NCBI RefSeq assembly: GCF_000003815.2
Contig: NC_049996.1
Span: 7,325,332-7,389,331 of the forward strand
Origin: Branchiostoma floridae
Taxonomy: Eukaryota > Chordata > Leptocardii > Amphioxiformes > Branchiostomatidae
Direction of reading: 5' to 3'
Length of the DNA stretch: 64,000 nt
Below the pieces are notes generated by a model. That model searched no databases and was not told the DNA's origin. It worked only from the letters and a program-made list of their open reading frames with translations. Positions 1-14,850 of the stretch are shown piece after piece (the first letter of the stretch is position 1; each line of letters opens with the position of its first letter). The position numbers and the translations under genes are program-made.

Positions 1-194
1 AGTGGTTGGTTGGATTATGAACATTGTGAGTAGATTAGTCTATTCTGTCGGTGTACATAATGCAGCAAATGTTTTGGCGATGTGAATGAATGTCTTTGCA
101 TAATCAGAACAATTTGTACAGGTATGAGGTTACTGTTCTATTTTGTGTTGTCATAATTACTTTCGGAGAGCTGGTTATGTTTTGGGTAGCGTTT

Positions 195-222
195 GTATGT
201 ATGTATGTATGTATGTATGTAT
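195..222. repeat. (GTAT)7 microsatellite
   Basis: Seven uninterrupted copies of a GTAT tetranucleotide. The following 80 bases (GAAGACCGGCTGAATGG onward) look like a degenerate dispersed repeat rather than coding sequence. Confidence 0.9.
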
Positions 223-1479
223 TGAAGACCGGCTGAATGGATTGAAGTGATATTTGGTATGTGGGTAGGTCTTGGAAACCTGGAAACCACAGGAAGTCAC
301 GCCGATAATTGCATTCGTCACTCACCAAACCCCGGCCACTGTAACAGTTGTTCCTTCCAATTTACGGAACTTTTTAACTCACCAAGGGTCATCTAAGGGC
401 CATATGTAAGGATTGCTACGACCCGCGCCTTGGTGAACGTTTGTTTCAATCTCATGAAAATAGAAAGTAAAGTTTTGCAGTCGCGAGTTAAGTCAGAGGT
501 ATTTTACAGAGTCCAAGGTTATGATTTCTGCGACTGTCCGATGACAGCCGCCTGTCACCTTTGGCGATTTGTATTTCTCGCAATGATGTCAGTTCTTTCT
601 AGCCGACCTTTCCCTTACAACATGACATCTCTGTTAAGAGTTGAGGAATGCGTGGATAATTGACGGTGACCCTTTTGACCTAAGTGCTGTTCTTCAACAT
701 GTTGGGTTTGTCTTGTCCCAGCACTTGGTCACTTGTTGTTTTAACCTAGTTCACAGATGTAAGTACTATGTGTTACAAGCCGTCATTGTTCAATTATGTT
801 ATATTACTGACTTTACATAGTACTTATTCGTTTGTTTAGACCCATGTAGTGTTACTGGCACATGGAACACCAAGTTTCCTTGCAGTCCATCATAAGAAAA
901 TACACCTGAAGTGTCTCGTAGATATTAGCTCTACATCTTTATATCAAGTGATATTCGTCAAGTTCCCTCTACTACATTTTTACCGTTCCCATGATATAGT
1001 GTTGCTTTTATTGTTGATCTGTATATAGATATAAGCAACACTTGTATATAGATATGTTATATTTCAACTGCTATGAATCCTTTGCTGTGTGCCGTCGTAT
1101 TGACATCAATTCAGCAAGCTATTTAATTGCTTAATTTTATAGATACGTGTTGGACACGGTCAGGCTTTGTATTTTGCTAACATGAACCATGACCATTTAT
1201 AGGCATTTTTTCAGCCAGTAGTCTCTACCAGACTCCATCCTGGCGGAATAGTACACGGATGACCTAGTAACATCCCTGGTCAATCAGAATTTCATGCTTC
1301 CAAGACAACGTCTGTTTATCAGGGAGCCCCTGCTTCCACTGGCTCCTTTGACCTACTTTTTCTCTATTTTTAGACATCTATGGGTCGATTCAAGTCCTTT
1401 CAGGTGACTCCGTCACAAGTATTTTTCAACCGTTATAGAAGTTTCCCTAAGTAATTATATTAAATACAGAGTGATTTAT
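223..1479. other. Non-coding stretch, no gene recognised
   Basis: Only short open frames (at most 77 codons) without recognisable motifs, splice context or codon bias. AT-rich in its second half. I see no RNA gene here. Confidence 0.6.
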
Positions 1480-2210
1480 ATAATTTGCATCTCATTATGT
1501 TGATAATCATCCAAAGTACCTACCTACCAAAAACAAAAAATATCCATCAATCCCCTCAGGAGTTATCCATCTAAAAAGTTACGAAATATAACACCCACTG
1601 CAATTCCAAACAAGCTGCTAGGGGGCCCAAAATTAGACCATTGACTCCTAGTACCAACAGCTATCCACCAGTAAAAAATCACGAACCTGGCACTTCTGGA
1701 AAATTTAGGCGAAAACTTTGATGCTCACTTGCAGTACCAAAACAATTTGCCAGGAGGCCCATTATCGAACTTGACCTTCCTTTCTGTGTCCCCTACCTAT
1801 CAACCAAATATCATTAACATCCATCAAGAACATCTCGAGTTATCTTGCTTACAGACAAACGCACTTACATACAAAGCCAGCTACAGCACCATAGGTAAAA
1901 GGTAGCTAAACCATTCTCGCACATGGCAATCCTTTCCACAGCCGCTACAGACCTGCCAAATATCGTGGAAATCGCCCAGCTACATTTTGACTTATGCCTC
2001 CCGAAAAAACACCCAAAAAAATACCAAGCTCGCTAATGTACCATAGGAAAACGCCAGGTAACCCATTTTCGAACTAGGCATGCCTTTAAACAACCGCTAC
2101 ACACCTGCAAAAAATAAAAAAGTTCCATCCACAATTTCTCGAGTTATATCCTGTTGACCTACATACAGACCCAAGTCGGCAAAAACATAAGCTTCTTGGC
2201 GAAGCTAATC
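1480..2210. repeat. Degenerate tandem-type dispersed repeat
   Basis: Several diverged units of roughly 120-180 bp. Each carries a version of GCCAGGAGGCCCATTATCGA (1750, 2053; weaker at 1618), a CTACACACCTGCCAAATAT-like stretch, and ATCCATC followed by TCTCGAGTTAT (1836-1846, 2141-2151). The units are too diverged to set exact borders. No protein is recognisable. It is probably an old repeat family of the genome. Confidence 0.6.
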
Positions 2211-4205
2211 AGTATGGACAGTAAAGGTGAAGGAGGTGACTGACCTCTGATGACCGGTTCTGTTTCTGACTGTGTTTGTGTCTTCTCTCTATAACTCAAG
2301 ATTCCATCGATGGATTTGTTTAAGTATGAGTAGGTATTGAGGTCTCAAAAAAACATGGCGATTTTGGACACCGTAGTAGTATTTTCATGTACTGCAGGAA
2401 AATTGACACCTCCATCTTGAAAGTCGTGTGGTACTACCAAAAAAACACCTGTTGTTGTAATGTGTTACACAAGCTCTCGCTTACTCAATATTTTGATGTA
2501 TTCTTGTAACATTTTATATGTCTTCATATTGGTGCACGTTTTTAATTTTTTTCAGTGGGCAATGTGAAAAAAACGCAAGCAGAAAACGCTTGCCTTAAAC
2601 CAGACGCTGCAAAAAATGTGTGTTTTTTGTCTGTTTGATTTGATTTGATTTATTCGGCTGTATAATCATGAGAAATACAGCCAGGGCTACCCAACTAGCC
2701 TGAGGCTATTATCAAGGGAACGAAGCAGACACATTGGGTCAATGACCACATTAAACTCCTTGGGTCAATGGCCCTTTGATACCACCGATTCGGTCAATGA
2801 ACCACATGCTACACCTCAAAATGTAGGTCAGTTACCTAATGCTTACGTCAAATTTCCTACCCGGGGCCCGGCCGGGCTGTTTGCGGAAACGAAAAATTAA
2901 ATCTTATGCCAATAAATATGCACCATGTACCAGGCATGCTGCCCAATTGTTTTTGGTCCGTTGTGTGTGTTCGTTGTCTTTTATATCATACTTTTCGTTC
3001 CCGAAACTGCCCTTTGACGTGGAAATGATGACGACTGTCGTAAAATCATCACGACTTGAGCCGAATCGCGGCACCGGCCGGATCAGTCCAGAGATGCTAA
3101 ATTTAGTGATGACCCCTGGCGGGTCAGTTCCGGGGATTTATTCGTGACGGTCAACAGCTTCTGCCTGACTCCACTACCCACAAGGCGAGGATAAGGTAAT
3201 TATATTGAGTAGAACGTAATTCTATTGAGTAGAACGATGTAGCTGGTTTTAGAAGAGGTGGGGCCTATGGGGGATAGAAGTATACGTATCATATCCATAT
3301 AAATGAGTAGCTCAGAATGGTCGCTATATAAGGAGAACTCAACGGGATCGTAGAGGGAGGGGATGTATACAGGGAGGAGGTTTACAGAATAGTTGCTTGA
3401 TACTAAGTACTCTCCAATCAGAGTTCCGGTTTTTATGTGTTTTTATGTGTTTTTAAAGGGCTTTAAGAGAATGCCTAAAACGCCTCAAAACGCGTCAAAT
3501 ACGGGCCCAACTTCTGCTTGGAGAGAACATCGTAAGACGTTTTGGGGTTCCGAAGTCACTCCAAATAGGGGGAGTGGGGGTAGACCCCATTATTATCTCT
3601 TGGGCTCATTATGCAAAGCTGTGGTGAAAACCCGTGTGTTTACTAGTACTTTGTGAACACAATGGAAAAGTCACCTTTGTAACCCCTTATATACGCTTGT
3701 ACATGTATAACCCAACTTTTAAGTAACGACTTTTATTTTGTTGATTTGCAATAATCTCAGTTTTCCCCAAATTTGGGGATCGTACTGCTTTTCATCCTTT
3801 TCACTCCTTAAAATGATTAGCCATCCCCAATATACCCTGGGAGCCAGACAGGACCGGGTAGCTAGCGAGTTTTGTTCGGGGAGCCAAGGCAGTCAGCCCA
3901 CCGATCTGTCAAGACAAGACAGTATCATTGTGTTGGACATTAGCGTCTCTATAAGGTCTATTGTTTCAAGCTTAACTGCAATGTATCAAAACAATTGTAA
4001 TTTCCAACACACAAATATTGGAAGTGTTCATTTCAAGTTTTGGTTAGATAAAGTGCAGGCTTTTTGTCATATTAGTATGTACTTATTATGTACAAAATTT
4101 AACAATAAAATCACCTAGTAATCAACTATGAAAAATAACCTCAAGCCTAACTATAACACTAAGCTAACCCTAACTATAACAATAATCATATGACATGTTC
4201 TGCAG
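2211..4205. other. Upstream intergenic region with dispersed repeats
   Basis: The part around 2270-2350 (CTATAACTCAAGATTCC, then GATGGATTTG and GGTATTGAGGTC) recurs in diverged form at 17490-17560, so it is a dispersed repeat. TTGATTTGATTTATTCGGCTG at 2637 looks like the edge of another repeat. Open frames of up to 126 codons here show no family signature. The promoter and any 5' UTR exon of the ankyrin/SOCS gene presumably lie here, but I cannot place them. Confidence 0.55.
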
Positions 4206-4233
4206 GTTCCACCATTCCTTGTAGGTTGGCGAC
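4206..4233 (+). other. Probable splice acceptor and 5' UTR of the ankyrin/SOCS gene
   Basis: TTCTGCAG ends at 4205 and reads as a 3' splice site. A second possible AG (TTGTAG) ends at 4223. Either would leave a short untranslated stretch before the ATG at 4234, implying at least one upstream non-coding exon that was not located. Confidence 0.4.
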
Positions 4234-5665
4234 ATGAGTTTCCTCACAACACCACTGGACAACAATGACGATGGTTGCTCCAAGGTTAACAACAGAGAAG
4301 GCGCCTCTATTGTTGACGAAAATGGTCATACTATACTCCACAAGGCCGCAGAGAAGGGACAGTGTGATATCATAGCCGCCTTACTTAAAGGTGGTGCGAG
4401 AGTCAATAAACAGGACAAGTTGGGAATGACAGCACTTCACTATGCTACAGAGAATGGTCACTGTGGAGCTATAGAGCTGTTGTTGAACGGGGGCGCAGAC
4501 ATTGGTGCAACGGACAAGAAAAAACGCACCTTACTCCACTGCGCTGCTGAGAACGGTAACAGTCAAGTGATTGAGATGTTGATCAAAAGAGGCGCCGAAA
4601 TTGACGCCAGAGGTGAGAGAGATTGCACTGCTCTACATTGTGCTTCAAAGACGGGGAATCGTGCTGTTGTTGGAGTCTTGTTGAACAACGGTGCAGATAT
4701 CAGTGCTAAAGATGAGGACGGTTGTACGGCGCTTCACTATGCTGCTGAAGACGGGCATTGCTCTGTTCTAGAGCTCCTTCTCGACCGAGGCGCGGACCTA
4801 GCCGAGAAACAGCGCAAGCACGGGTGGACGGCGCTGCACTGTGCCGCTAGGAAGGGACAGTGCGAAGCTGTGAGTCTGCTCTTGGATAGAGGCGCGCAGG
4901 TGGACGAAAAGGACAACAACAACAGGACGGCACTTCTGCTGGCAGCTCACAGGCGCCCTCTTGCGATGCGGCTGTTGTTGGCAAGAGGCGCGAATGTGAA
5001 CCAGAAGGGAAACTTTGGGCAGACCGCGCTCCACCTGTCCGCGTTAACAGGCTGCCTGGACGCCATAAATCTCTTGCTAGACCACGGTGCGGACGTGAAC
5101 GCGAAGGACACCAAGGACTGGGCGGCAATCGACTTCGCAGCCATGAACGGCCACCTCGCTGCAATACAACTATTATCCGCCAGAGGCGCTGATCTGAACA
5201 GCTTCAACAAGGCGATGCTCCACCACGCGGCGTACGGAGGCTACTGTGACGTCATCAAGCTGTTACTGGACAGGGGTGCCGACGTCAACGGACGTCAGAA
5301 CGGGAACCTGACCCCTCTCCATGACGCAGCGACGTCAGGCCATCACGACGCCATTCACCTTCTACTTGAGCGAGGGGCGGATCTAGAAGCTAAGGACGAT
5401 TCCAACACCACTCCGCTTGCACTAGCGTCACTCACCGACGCCGTCGACGCTTTCAATCTGTTATTGTCGCGCGGCGCTGACGTCAACGTCAAGAACAGCG
5501 AAGGCGTCACGCCATTACATCATGCTGCGGCGTACGGGTCTTATAACTACGTTGTCTGGCTGCTGGAGAGAGGTGCACACGTAAACGTACAGGACAACCT
5601 GGGCTTCACTCCGCTACACTACGGCGTGAAGGACTGGGGGTTAGTCGACAAGCTTCTTCGTAAAG
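4234..5665 (+). CDS. ASB gene coding exon 1 (ankyrin repeats 1 to mid-14)
   Basis: The open frame runs on for 26 nt past the donor at 5666 before a stop. The predicted protein only continues properly as an ankyrin repeat if the intron is removed there. The ATG at 4234 is chosen because it is the first in frame and only 27 residues precede repeat 1. The opposite-strand frames in 4737-5210 are shadows of this exon. Confidence 0.9.
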
Positions 5666-6543
5666 GTGCGCTATTTTTCTTTTGCAGATGATGTTTTATT
5701 CCCTTTTTATGGTAAAACAATTTACAGGCGCACATGCCAACAAAGTGGTAAAACCACATGTTTTTTATCTTATCATGTAAAAGGCATGTTATTTGTAGAA
5801 TCCATAGCTGTACAAACACAAAGCACTCACCATAAACTTTCAGTCGATGTCGCGACGACCTTCATTAGAACAGATATCTGCGGATTCACAAACGTTCCGG
5901 AAACCGGAAGGGCGATGACGTCATGCCTGTTTGTAGCTCATAAGGACGAAATTAATCCATTCGATTATCCATTCGATTACTCGTTCGTTTATTCCTTCGT
6001 TTATCCATTCATTCATTCATATCAATGTCAATATCATTTTTTTCGTGAGTGAAGTAGTCACTCCTGCTTTCTTTCTTCCTTTCTACATTTCTTTCCTTCC
6101 TTTTTTTCGTTCCTACTTCTTTCATTTAATCCACCCACGTCTGCATCCATCCATCCATTCTTTCACTCATCCATCCATTCCTTGCAGGAGCTGATGTTGA
6201 GAAGAGAACTAACCAAGGCCGCACGGCACTACATCACGCCGCCCATCCCTGCATAGACAGTGTGGAGACCGTAGAACTGCTCCTCCTAGCGGGTGCAAAC
6301 AGCGAGGCAGTCGACGAACGGGGCAAGAAACCGATTGACCTCGCGGAACAGCACAGCAAAGTCAAACTGATCCTATCGAATCATAGAAAATCTTACCCAA
6401 ATCTCCAGCGATTGTGCCGCATGTGGATCAGAAACTTGTTTGGAAGAGGCGGCGAAGATAAAGTGAACGCCCTCCCCCTTCCACCATCTATTAAGGACTA
6501 TTTACTATTCAAGGGAAACAGACTGGTTAGCACACATATCTAA
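4234..6543 (+). CDS. Ankyrin-repeat and SOCS-box (ASB-type) protein, 595 aa, two coding exons
   Basis: Coding sequence joins 4234-5665 to 6188-6543 (GTGCGC donor, TTGCAG acceptor, phase 1), giving 595 residues. The join restores an ankyrin motif (LLRKGADVEK). From residue 28 to about 545 there are 15 full ankyrin repeats and one partial, most with the TALHxAA...LLLxxGAD pattern. Residues 550-595 form a SOCS box: a BC box LQRLCRMWIR, where family members bind Elongin B/C, and a Cul5-type box LPLPPSIKDYL. In known ASB proteins the ankyrin stack binds substrate and the SOCS box recruits Cullin-5 for ubiquitination, so a substrate receptor is inferred. The repeat number is high for the family. 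I cannot assign a particular ASB paralogue. No clear AATAAA follows the stop. Confidence 0.9.
5666..6187 (+). other. ASB gene intron with ATTC/CTTT simple sequence
   Basis: 522-nt intron, GTGCGC to CCTTGCAG. Its 3' half (about 5955-6187) is a long degenerate pyrimidine and CCATT/ATTC tract that merges with the acceptor's polypyrimidine tract. Confidence 0.85.
6188..6543 (+). CDS. ASB gene coding exon 2 (last ankyrin repeats and SOCS box)
   Basis: It starts with the last two bases of a Gly codon, finishes ankyrin repeat 14 and carries repeats 15-16 plus the SOCS box. The stop TAA is at 6541-6543. The internal ATG at 6262 is not the real start. Confidence 0.9.
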
Positions 6544-9390
<2,847 letters not shown>

Positions 9391-9685
9391 GACCTCGAAC
9401 AGCAGGTGCTTCATGTATGCCAATACCATGTTCCTAACCCTGAGTCCTATTTGCTAACCAGGACGTTGACCTAACGGTCCTCGCTTGTGGCAAATTACAC
9501 ACAAGATAAACTCGAGTTGAACTCGAACTAGAAACCAACTTCATAGCTCGAACAGCAGGTGTTTTTGAATGCCTTTACTGGCCATTTTCCTAACCCTTCA
9601 AGAGTCCTTGGAGGCTATTTGCTAACCTAGAAGATGACCTTACGGTCGTTGTTGTAGCGGATGACACACAAGATAAACTGATTAA
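9391..9685. repeat. Tandem duplication, about 153-bp unit
   Basis: Two diverged copies start with CGAACAGCAGGTG at 9396 and 9549. They share CCTAACCCT, TATTTGCTAACC, ACGGTC and ACACACAAGATAAACT in the same order. Confidence 0.8.
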
Positions 9686-9959
9686 GCGGGTGCGTTCCGC
9701 TTGAGAAAGCTTCATACCTGCCCGAGGGCTGACCACGCCCTAACACAGGTAAGGTCACACCCAACCAACTTCTATTTACCTTAAGGCCGCGTCACCACCC
9801 ACGCCTCGTCCCCCCAGAAAAATAATCCCTCACTTCCTCCCACAAACTTGCCAAGTTCTGCACATTTTTTTCTTCCTGGAAATGACTCATATTTTAAGAG
9901 ACGTGTGACGCGTAATTTGTAGTCTTGTGACTTGAACTTGATGTTGGTGTTGTGAAATA

Positions 9960-10091
9960 CAAGGGTTTGTAGCGGAGGGATACAGAGCGGCGGGTCACAG
10001 CTGGCCTGAGGTGTGTACCGTGCAGGTCGGCAATAAGAGGCACCGAGAGGCGGATTTTCTTACTGTTTCCCGGAACTTGTAGGGTTTAAAG
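9960..10091 (+). other. Possible non-coding first exon (villin 5' UTR candidate)
   Basis: A locally GC-richer stretch ends in a near-perfect splice donor, TTTAAAG|GTAAGTG at 10091/10092. The next matching acceptor in a plausible context is that of villin coding exon 1 (21583), which itself needs an upstream exon. The link is only inferred: no TATA box is clear, the exon 5' end is unknown, and a different gene or chance are possible. Confidence 0.2.
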
Positions 10092-10620
10092 GTAAGTGAT
10101 ACTTTCTGACTACGTCTCAAGCTCTTATCAGATGGAACTTGATCTTCAGGGTTTTCCAGGGAACTTGGAATCATCGTAAAATATAACGGGAATGCCGTAA
10201 AACACCTGACTATGGGCGAGAAAGGGGAGGGGTGCTGGAGGTATGCCTGCGTTTCACGGTATTTGCCAGCTTAGAATCAAAGTCTTTCACGTTGTCTCAA
10301 CAATGCCTGTTTGCTCGTACAACTGTACAAACCCTGGTTAGAAGAACCAGGCTCGAGAAACCTAAAGAAAATCCTCTCTATGAAGGTTTAGGGGGCGATT
10401 TGTACGTTTTAAGTTCACCTAACTTTAAAGGTTGCAAGATCCAACCTGAACCTGTTTTGGGAAGGTATTGTTTCCGGGTCACATTGCGAAGTTAAGGTTG
10501 TACATCGTCTCTCTTTGTAACATGAACTTTGAGTTGTATTTAAGTCTGTGTGTCCCTCATAAAGAAATATATCGTAATAGGACCACTCAGGATATCCAGG
10601 AAATAGCGTTATCCAAAATC

Positions 10621-10632
10621 CAAGATGGCGGC
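10621..10632 (+). promoter_or_regulatory. YY1-type motif CAAGATGGCGGC
   Basis: Exact match to the AAGATGGCGGC core bound by YY1 near metazoan promoters. It is isolated, lies about 530 bp downstream of the candidate donor at 10091, and has not been tied to a transcript. Confidence 0.3.
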
Positions 10633-11259
10633 CCGCAGTAGATTTTTGGTCATTCAGGGTTATTAACGGAGAATAATGACCTGTGTTCGTGTTTAATGGT
10701 TCCCTAGGGATTTATTTAACCTTCTCATCACATCTGGTGAAAGCTGGTGTTAAGGAAAAGCCTTAAGAGTGTCCAGAAACATCTATTATGTACTAACAAC
10801 CTGTTAAGGCATCCTTGTAAAGTAACCTTTGTCCCTCTTAAGGGCACACCCATTAATGTACAGGATGCTCCTTAAAAAAGCGAAAAATTATCAGAATTTG
10901 TAGACAAAATTGTGACATCTCCATTTGTAACTTTCATCAATGTATTGTACAGTTTTCGCTTTGACTGTCTTGTTGATAAAAATATGTTGTACTTTTTCTT
11001 CAAACAAATAACGTTGCCAACATTGCTATGCAAATAGAACATAATCATCATGACAATAAGTTTGTTATGTCTTTCAAGGAAAGGAAAATAGACATACACA
11101 CGTTACTCTAAATTCAGGTATTTTTTGCTTGGATTTTATTTTGTGGTACTAAGGAAACAACCGTTGCAAAAAAAAAGCACATAACGTTACTCATAATTTT
11201 GCAGTGGAAAGGCATTGCAAAAACATCGAAAATAGAACCATCTCCAACATTTAAAGATT

Positions 11260-13639
11260 TAACGGGAGGGGCCCCGAGTTCGCCACTGTACCATGAGTTC
11301 GCCACTTTAACTTTTTAAAATTTTCTACACTGGACAGGAAAGATTCTGATATTACCTTTGTGGTTAATCTTAACATGGAACACCAAAGTACAATATGCAT
11401 ACACTAGCTTCTTCATATCTACAAAAGTGACGATCTATGGAGAAGAAAATGGAAAGTAGGACGTGCGGCACGGAGCGCACGTCTGGGCCGGGAGCCTGGC
11501 GACAGCGACTGTCTCCCAATGACCGACTGTTTTTCATTACAAAAATGGTGCTGTACACTGAACAACAAGTCAAGGAGCAGCTAAAATATCTTCCTAACCT
11601 GTGGAATAAAGATGAGTACTTAAATATGTCGTCTTCTGCTTTCTTTAATCATTTCTGTTTATGAATTTGACCGGCTTTTTTTTCAATTCGAACGCTAAAC
11701 TCAACATCGAACACCTGTCATTTTCGACCTGTTCGAAAGCGCCAAACTGAGGAATGAAGACATAAAACAGGTAAGATCTCCTTATATTTCCTGCAAATAA
11801 ATCACGGTCGCACGGTGCGCCTATAAAAAAAGAGCAAAAATTATTGCCTGCGCTTACGTAATGGCTGCAGAACGAAGCCGCCGTCTTAGCTTTACGCCGA
11901 CTGGTTGACAGCAGCGCGAAAACCAAGGCCCCGCCCATCCCCGGCAGAAACACGATATCAAATCACGATATCACCCATCTCGCTGACACGTAGCATTTGC
12001 ATGCAGGCTGTTCCAAGAAATGTGTGCCAGACACCCCCACCCCCCTATTTCTGATCGCCGGCCCTTTGTTGTGTAACATGAGACACCCTTGGCCTTGAAA
12101 CAAAACGTTTCAGCTTTCACAAGCATGGCTTTGTTGGAAAGAAAATAGAATTCTCCTCTATCCTCAATTTACGTGCTTCGGTAAAAAAAAATACGGTTTA
12201 GTAGAGGACTTGTTCTCGCCAGGCCTTTTGAGCACAGCAAATTTGTGGCACCGCCCACAGCCCGTCGGCTTCCTTGTTGCCAGGGTACTGTAAACTTGGT
12301 GACGCCTTCCACCGACTTTGTGACTGTCATCAAAGGCTGCCGGCTATCAATCAAACGCGGGAGTTGATTAAACTTAGAGTTTCAGGTGCCGTGTGCGAAC
12401 AGCGAACTTCTACATTCCTTGGACTTTCTCACAGCGGTGCTTCTACAAAATATCTATCATACTGTACTTCAGCATGTCTTATAGAAACATGTATCTGACG
12501 CGGAAACATCGGTTTCGCCGAGGATTTTTTTGGAAACATGTCCGCGTCCAAGCGTGGGAATATCGCTTCCAATTTCGCGCCAAAGAGATCGTCTGACAGC
12601 AACGCAGCGACTATAGCTGGAGTTGTGTTACGTTTCTGTCTACTGTAACGCCGTATTTTACGTTAAAGCACCGTGACTCAAACTTGTGTAACTTTGTTAG
12701 GTCTTGCGTGATAACTATATGAAAATAGCCTTTGTTTGCAAAATTGTATCGCAGGAGACGATTGTCGCCTGCGCTTGTTTTTTTGGTTGTCTGCCGGACC
12801 GATCGCCGTGAAAACTATATCTTAAGTTATATAGTGACTGTCGCACTCTTTGGACTCGGATAATAAGGTAATCTATAACATCGACATTTAACTGAAAAGA
12901 AAACAAATAATAGTTTGTTTCTTTGATAAATTTGTATCAGTCGAGAAAATGCAGTAAACGTGGCCGCCGTATGATGATTGATGGTATGGAACGTGCCAGC
13001 TCGGTTCTCCGCGGACGTGCAGCGCATGTTGTTTCTTTCAAATTGCACAACGACTTCAATCCAAAGGCTCTTCAAACTTATATATATTATCTTCTTTATC
13101 AACAAATGTTGTACAAACGTCTATCGCACAACATGAAGATTACGAAAGTTTGCAAATGCTTCTCGAGATGCGATGATCTTGGCTGACCCCGAGTGACCGC
13201 GTTCTGCGGAGAACGTTACCATCAGGTGGTCGTAGAACTACTAGAAGACGGACTTCAATATGTCTACATAACTTGCGTGTTTCATTCAGATGCACTGCAA
13301 AATATTGATTTACTTCCCCGTAACAGGAAAGTGGTAAGTCATAGAACAGAATTTAATACCTCAAAAACATTTTCAATGGATCTTTTTAACGATTTCTGAC
13401 CAATTGTAAAAGTGGCGAACTCAGGGTACACCCTTAGAACATAGGCCCCATCTTACGTCGGAAAGTTGCTGATTGACCCTTGACCTATACGTTCGATCAA
13501 TCACCATGGTAACGCATGCAAAAAAAAGTTAGACATAAGATGTGCCGATGTATTCACTAATAATAGAGAGGGTCATTAAATTTCCGTTTGAAAACGATGA
13601 CTATTGAAAAAAGTGGCGAACTCAGGGCCCCTCCCGTTA
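11260..13639. mobile_element. 2.38-kb DNA-transposon-like element with 27-bp TIRs
   Basis: Left end 11261-11287 and right end 13612-13638 are inverted copies (26 of 27 bases) starting AACGGGAGGGGCCC and ending GAGTTCGCCACT. They are flanked by TA on both sides (11260-11261, 13638-13639). A second inverted pair with the same TGAGTTCGCCACTTT core lies inside (about 11288-11311 and 13408-13433). The left inner copy directly abuts the outer one; the right inner copy is 178 bp away. Short frames inside (75-103 codons) show no transposase motif I recognise, so it is probably non-autonomous. A TA target suggests Tc1/mariner; a decayed TTAA target (Kolobok, piggyBac) cannot be excluded. Confidence 0.65.
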
Positions 13640-14264
13640 CAGTACTACACCATGTAAACTGTGAAACTACTGTAACCATGCATTGCTGAGATAATTTAAC
13701 AGCTAGGCGTGTTTTAAGCCTGGATGTACCCAACCCTAAAGTAAACAGTTGATTGTTGATGTTATTTACAATGGTATGTACGATAGCTTCACCCTGTATA
13801 CAAATAAGAACACAGCATGACACCACACCCACTGTTTTGTACCAGTATACATTAGAACCGTGTATATGCACACGGAAACAGTTGGCTAGACTTGGAGATT
13901 GGAAAATGCTGCCAAATTTGATTACGTAGCCAAACTGAAATGCAATTAGTTGCCAACTAAATTGACGGGGCTTTTATATTGTTTTGAATTCCTAGAATCC
14001 ACTACGTAATAAACTACCTAATCAGTGATTCAAACCTGAGGAGATCGTACTCCTAAATGTATGTTCAACCTCTGAATAATAGTGTAGTTAGAACATAATG
14101 ACAATATTACTATTAGATTTCATTGACATGTTCAAACCTCATTGTTTACGAACTAGTTGCCCCCTCTCTATAAGGACCACCTGTCATTTTTGGGAAACTT
14201 TTTGATGATGATTTTCCCCACCATTTCAAGCATTTAAGAATCCTGTTTCTGTTGGCTATTTTTC

Positions 14265-14850
14265 TCAGGTACCTTGGGGCTATGGAAAAAAATGTTGTAT
14301 TTCCTGTTTCTCTACCTACCCCAGAAAAACCTGCTGACCCTAGACTTTTTTGGGTGGGCAGTAGAGTCACATAGCTTCCAGTTAGAATTTTTATTCTGCT
14401 TCCTATTGAAGTAAAAACAAGTTGCTTGTAGTAATAGTAGAAGTAGTAGTAAAAAAATTAAAGTTTGCCATTGAAAGACAAGTGTCGTCATACATTTCAG
14501 TTTACTTTGTTCAACTGTATTGTAATATGTCTTACTAGAGTTTTGGCCAGCCTAAGATAATCCCTACCTACTGACCCTAAGTTTTTTTAGGACTGAAACA
14601 GGAAACACAACATTTTTTTCCTAGGCCTGAGTGTTAACTACACTATTATATTGATAGGTTTGTACTTGATTGGTACATGTAACTTTACTAGTGACAGATT
14701 TGACTGTACTTTAAAATTCAGCACATTTTTCCTTACTTGTATCACTTTCCTTCCTTCTTGGAATAGACCTTTCGTTCCGAACATTACATTACCCAAGTCT
14801 GGTTTTTATTTCCTGTCGTCAGGCCTAGAAAAAAATGTGTTATTTCCAGT
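14265..14850. repeat. Three copies of a GGAAAAAAATGTTGT repeat
   Basis: GGAAAAAAATGTTGT-type sequence followed by a TTTCCTGTTTC-like stretch occurs at about 14282 (+), in inverted orientation at about 14594-14625, and again (+, more diverged) near 14825. CTACTGACCC/GACCCTAA-type sequence lies beside two copies. It looks like fragments of a foldback element. Confidence 0.5.

Noticed and set aside
4138-4190. Telomere-like CTAACCCTAACTATAAC stretch
   Set aside because: Only one CTAACCCTAAC unit among diverged CTAACTATAAC repeats; too short to call an interstitial telomere array.
4737-5210. Antisense open frames over the ankyrin exon
   Set aside because: Shadows of the coding strand's codon pattern, with no own features.
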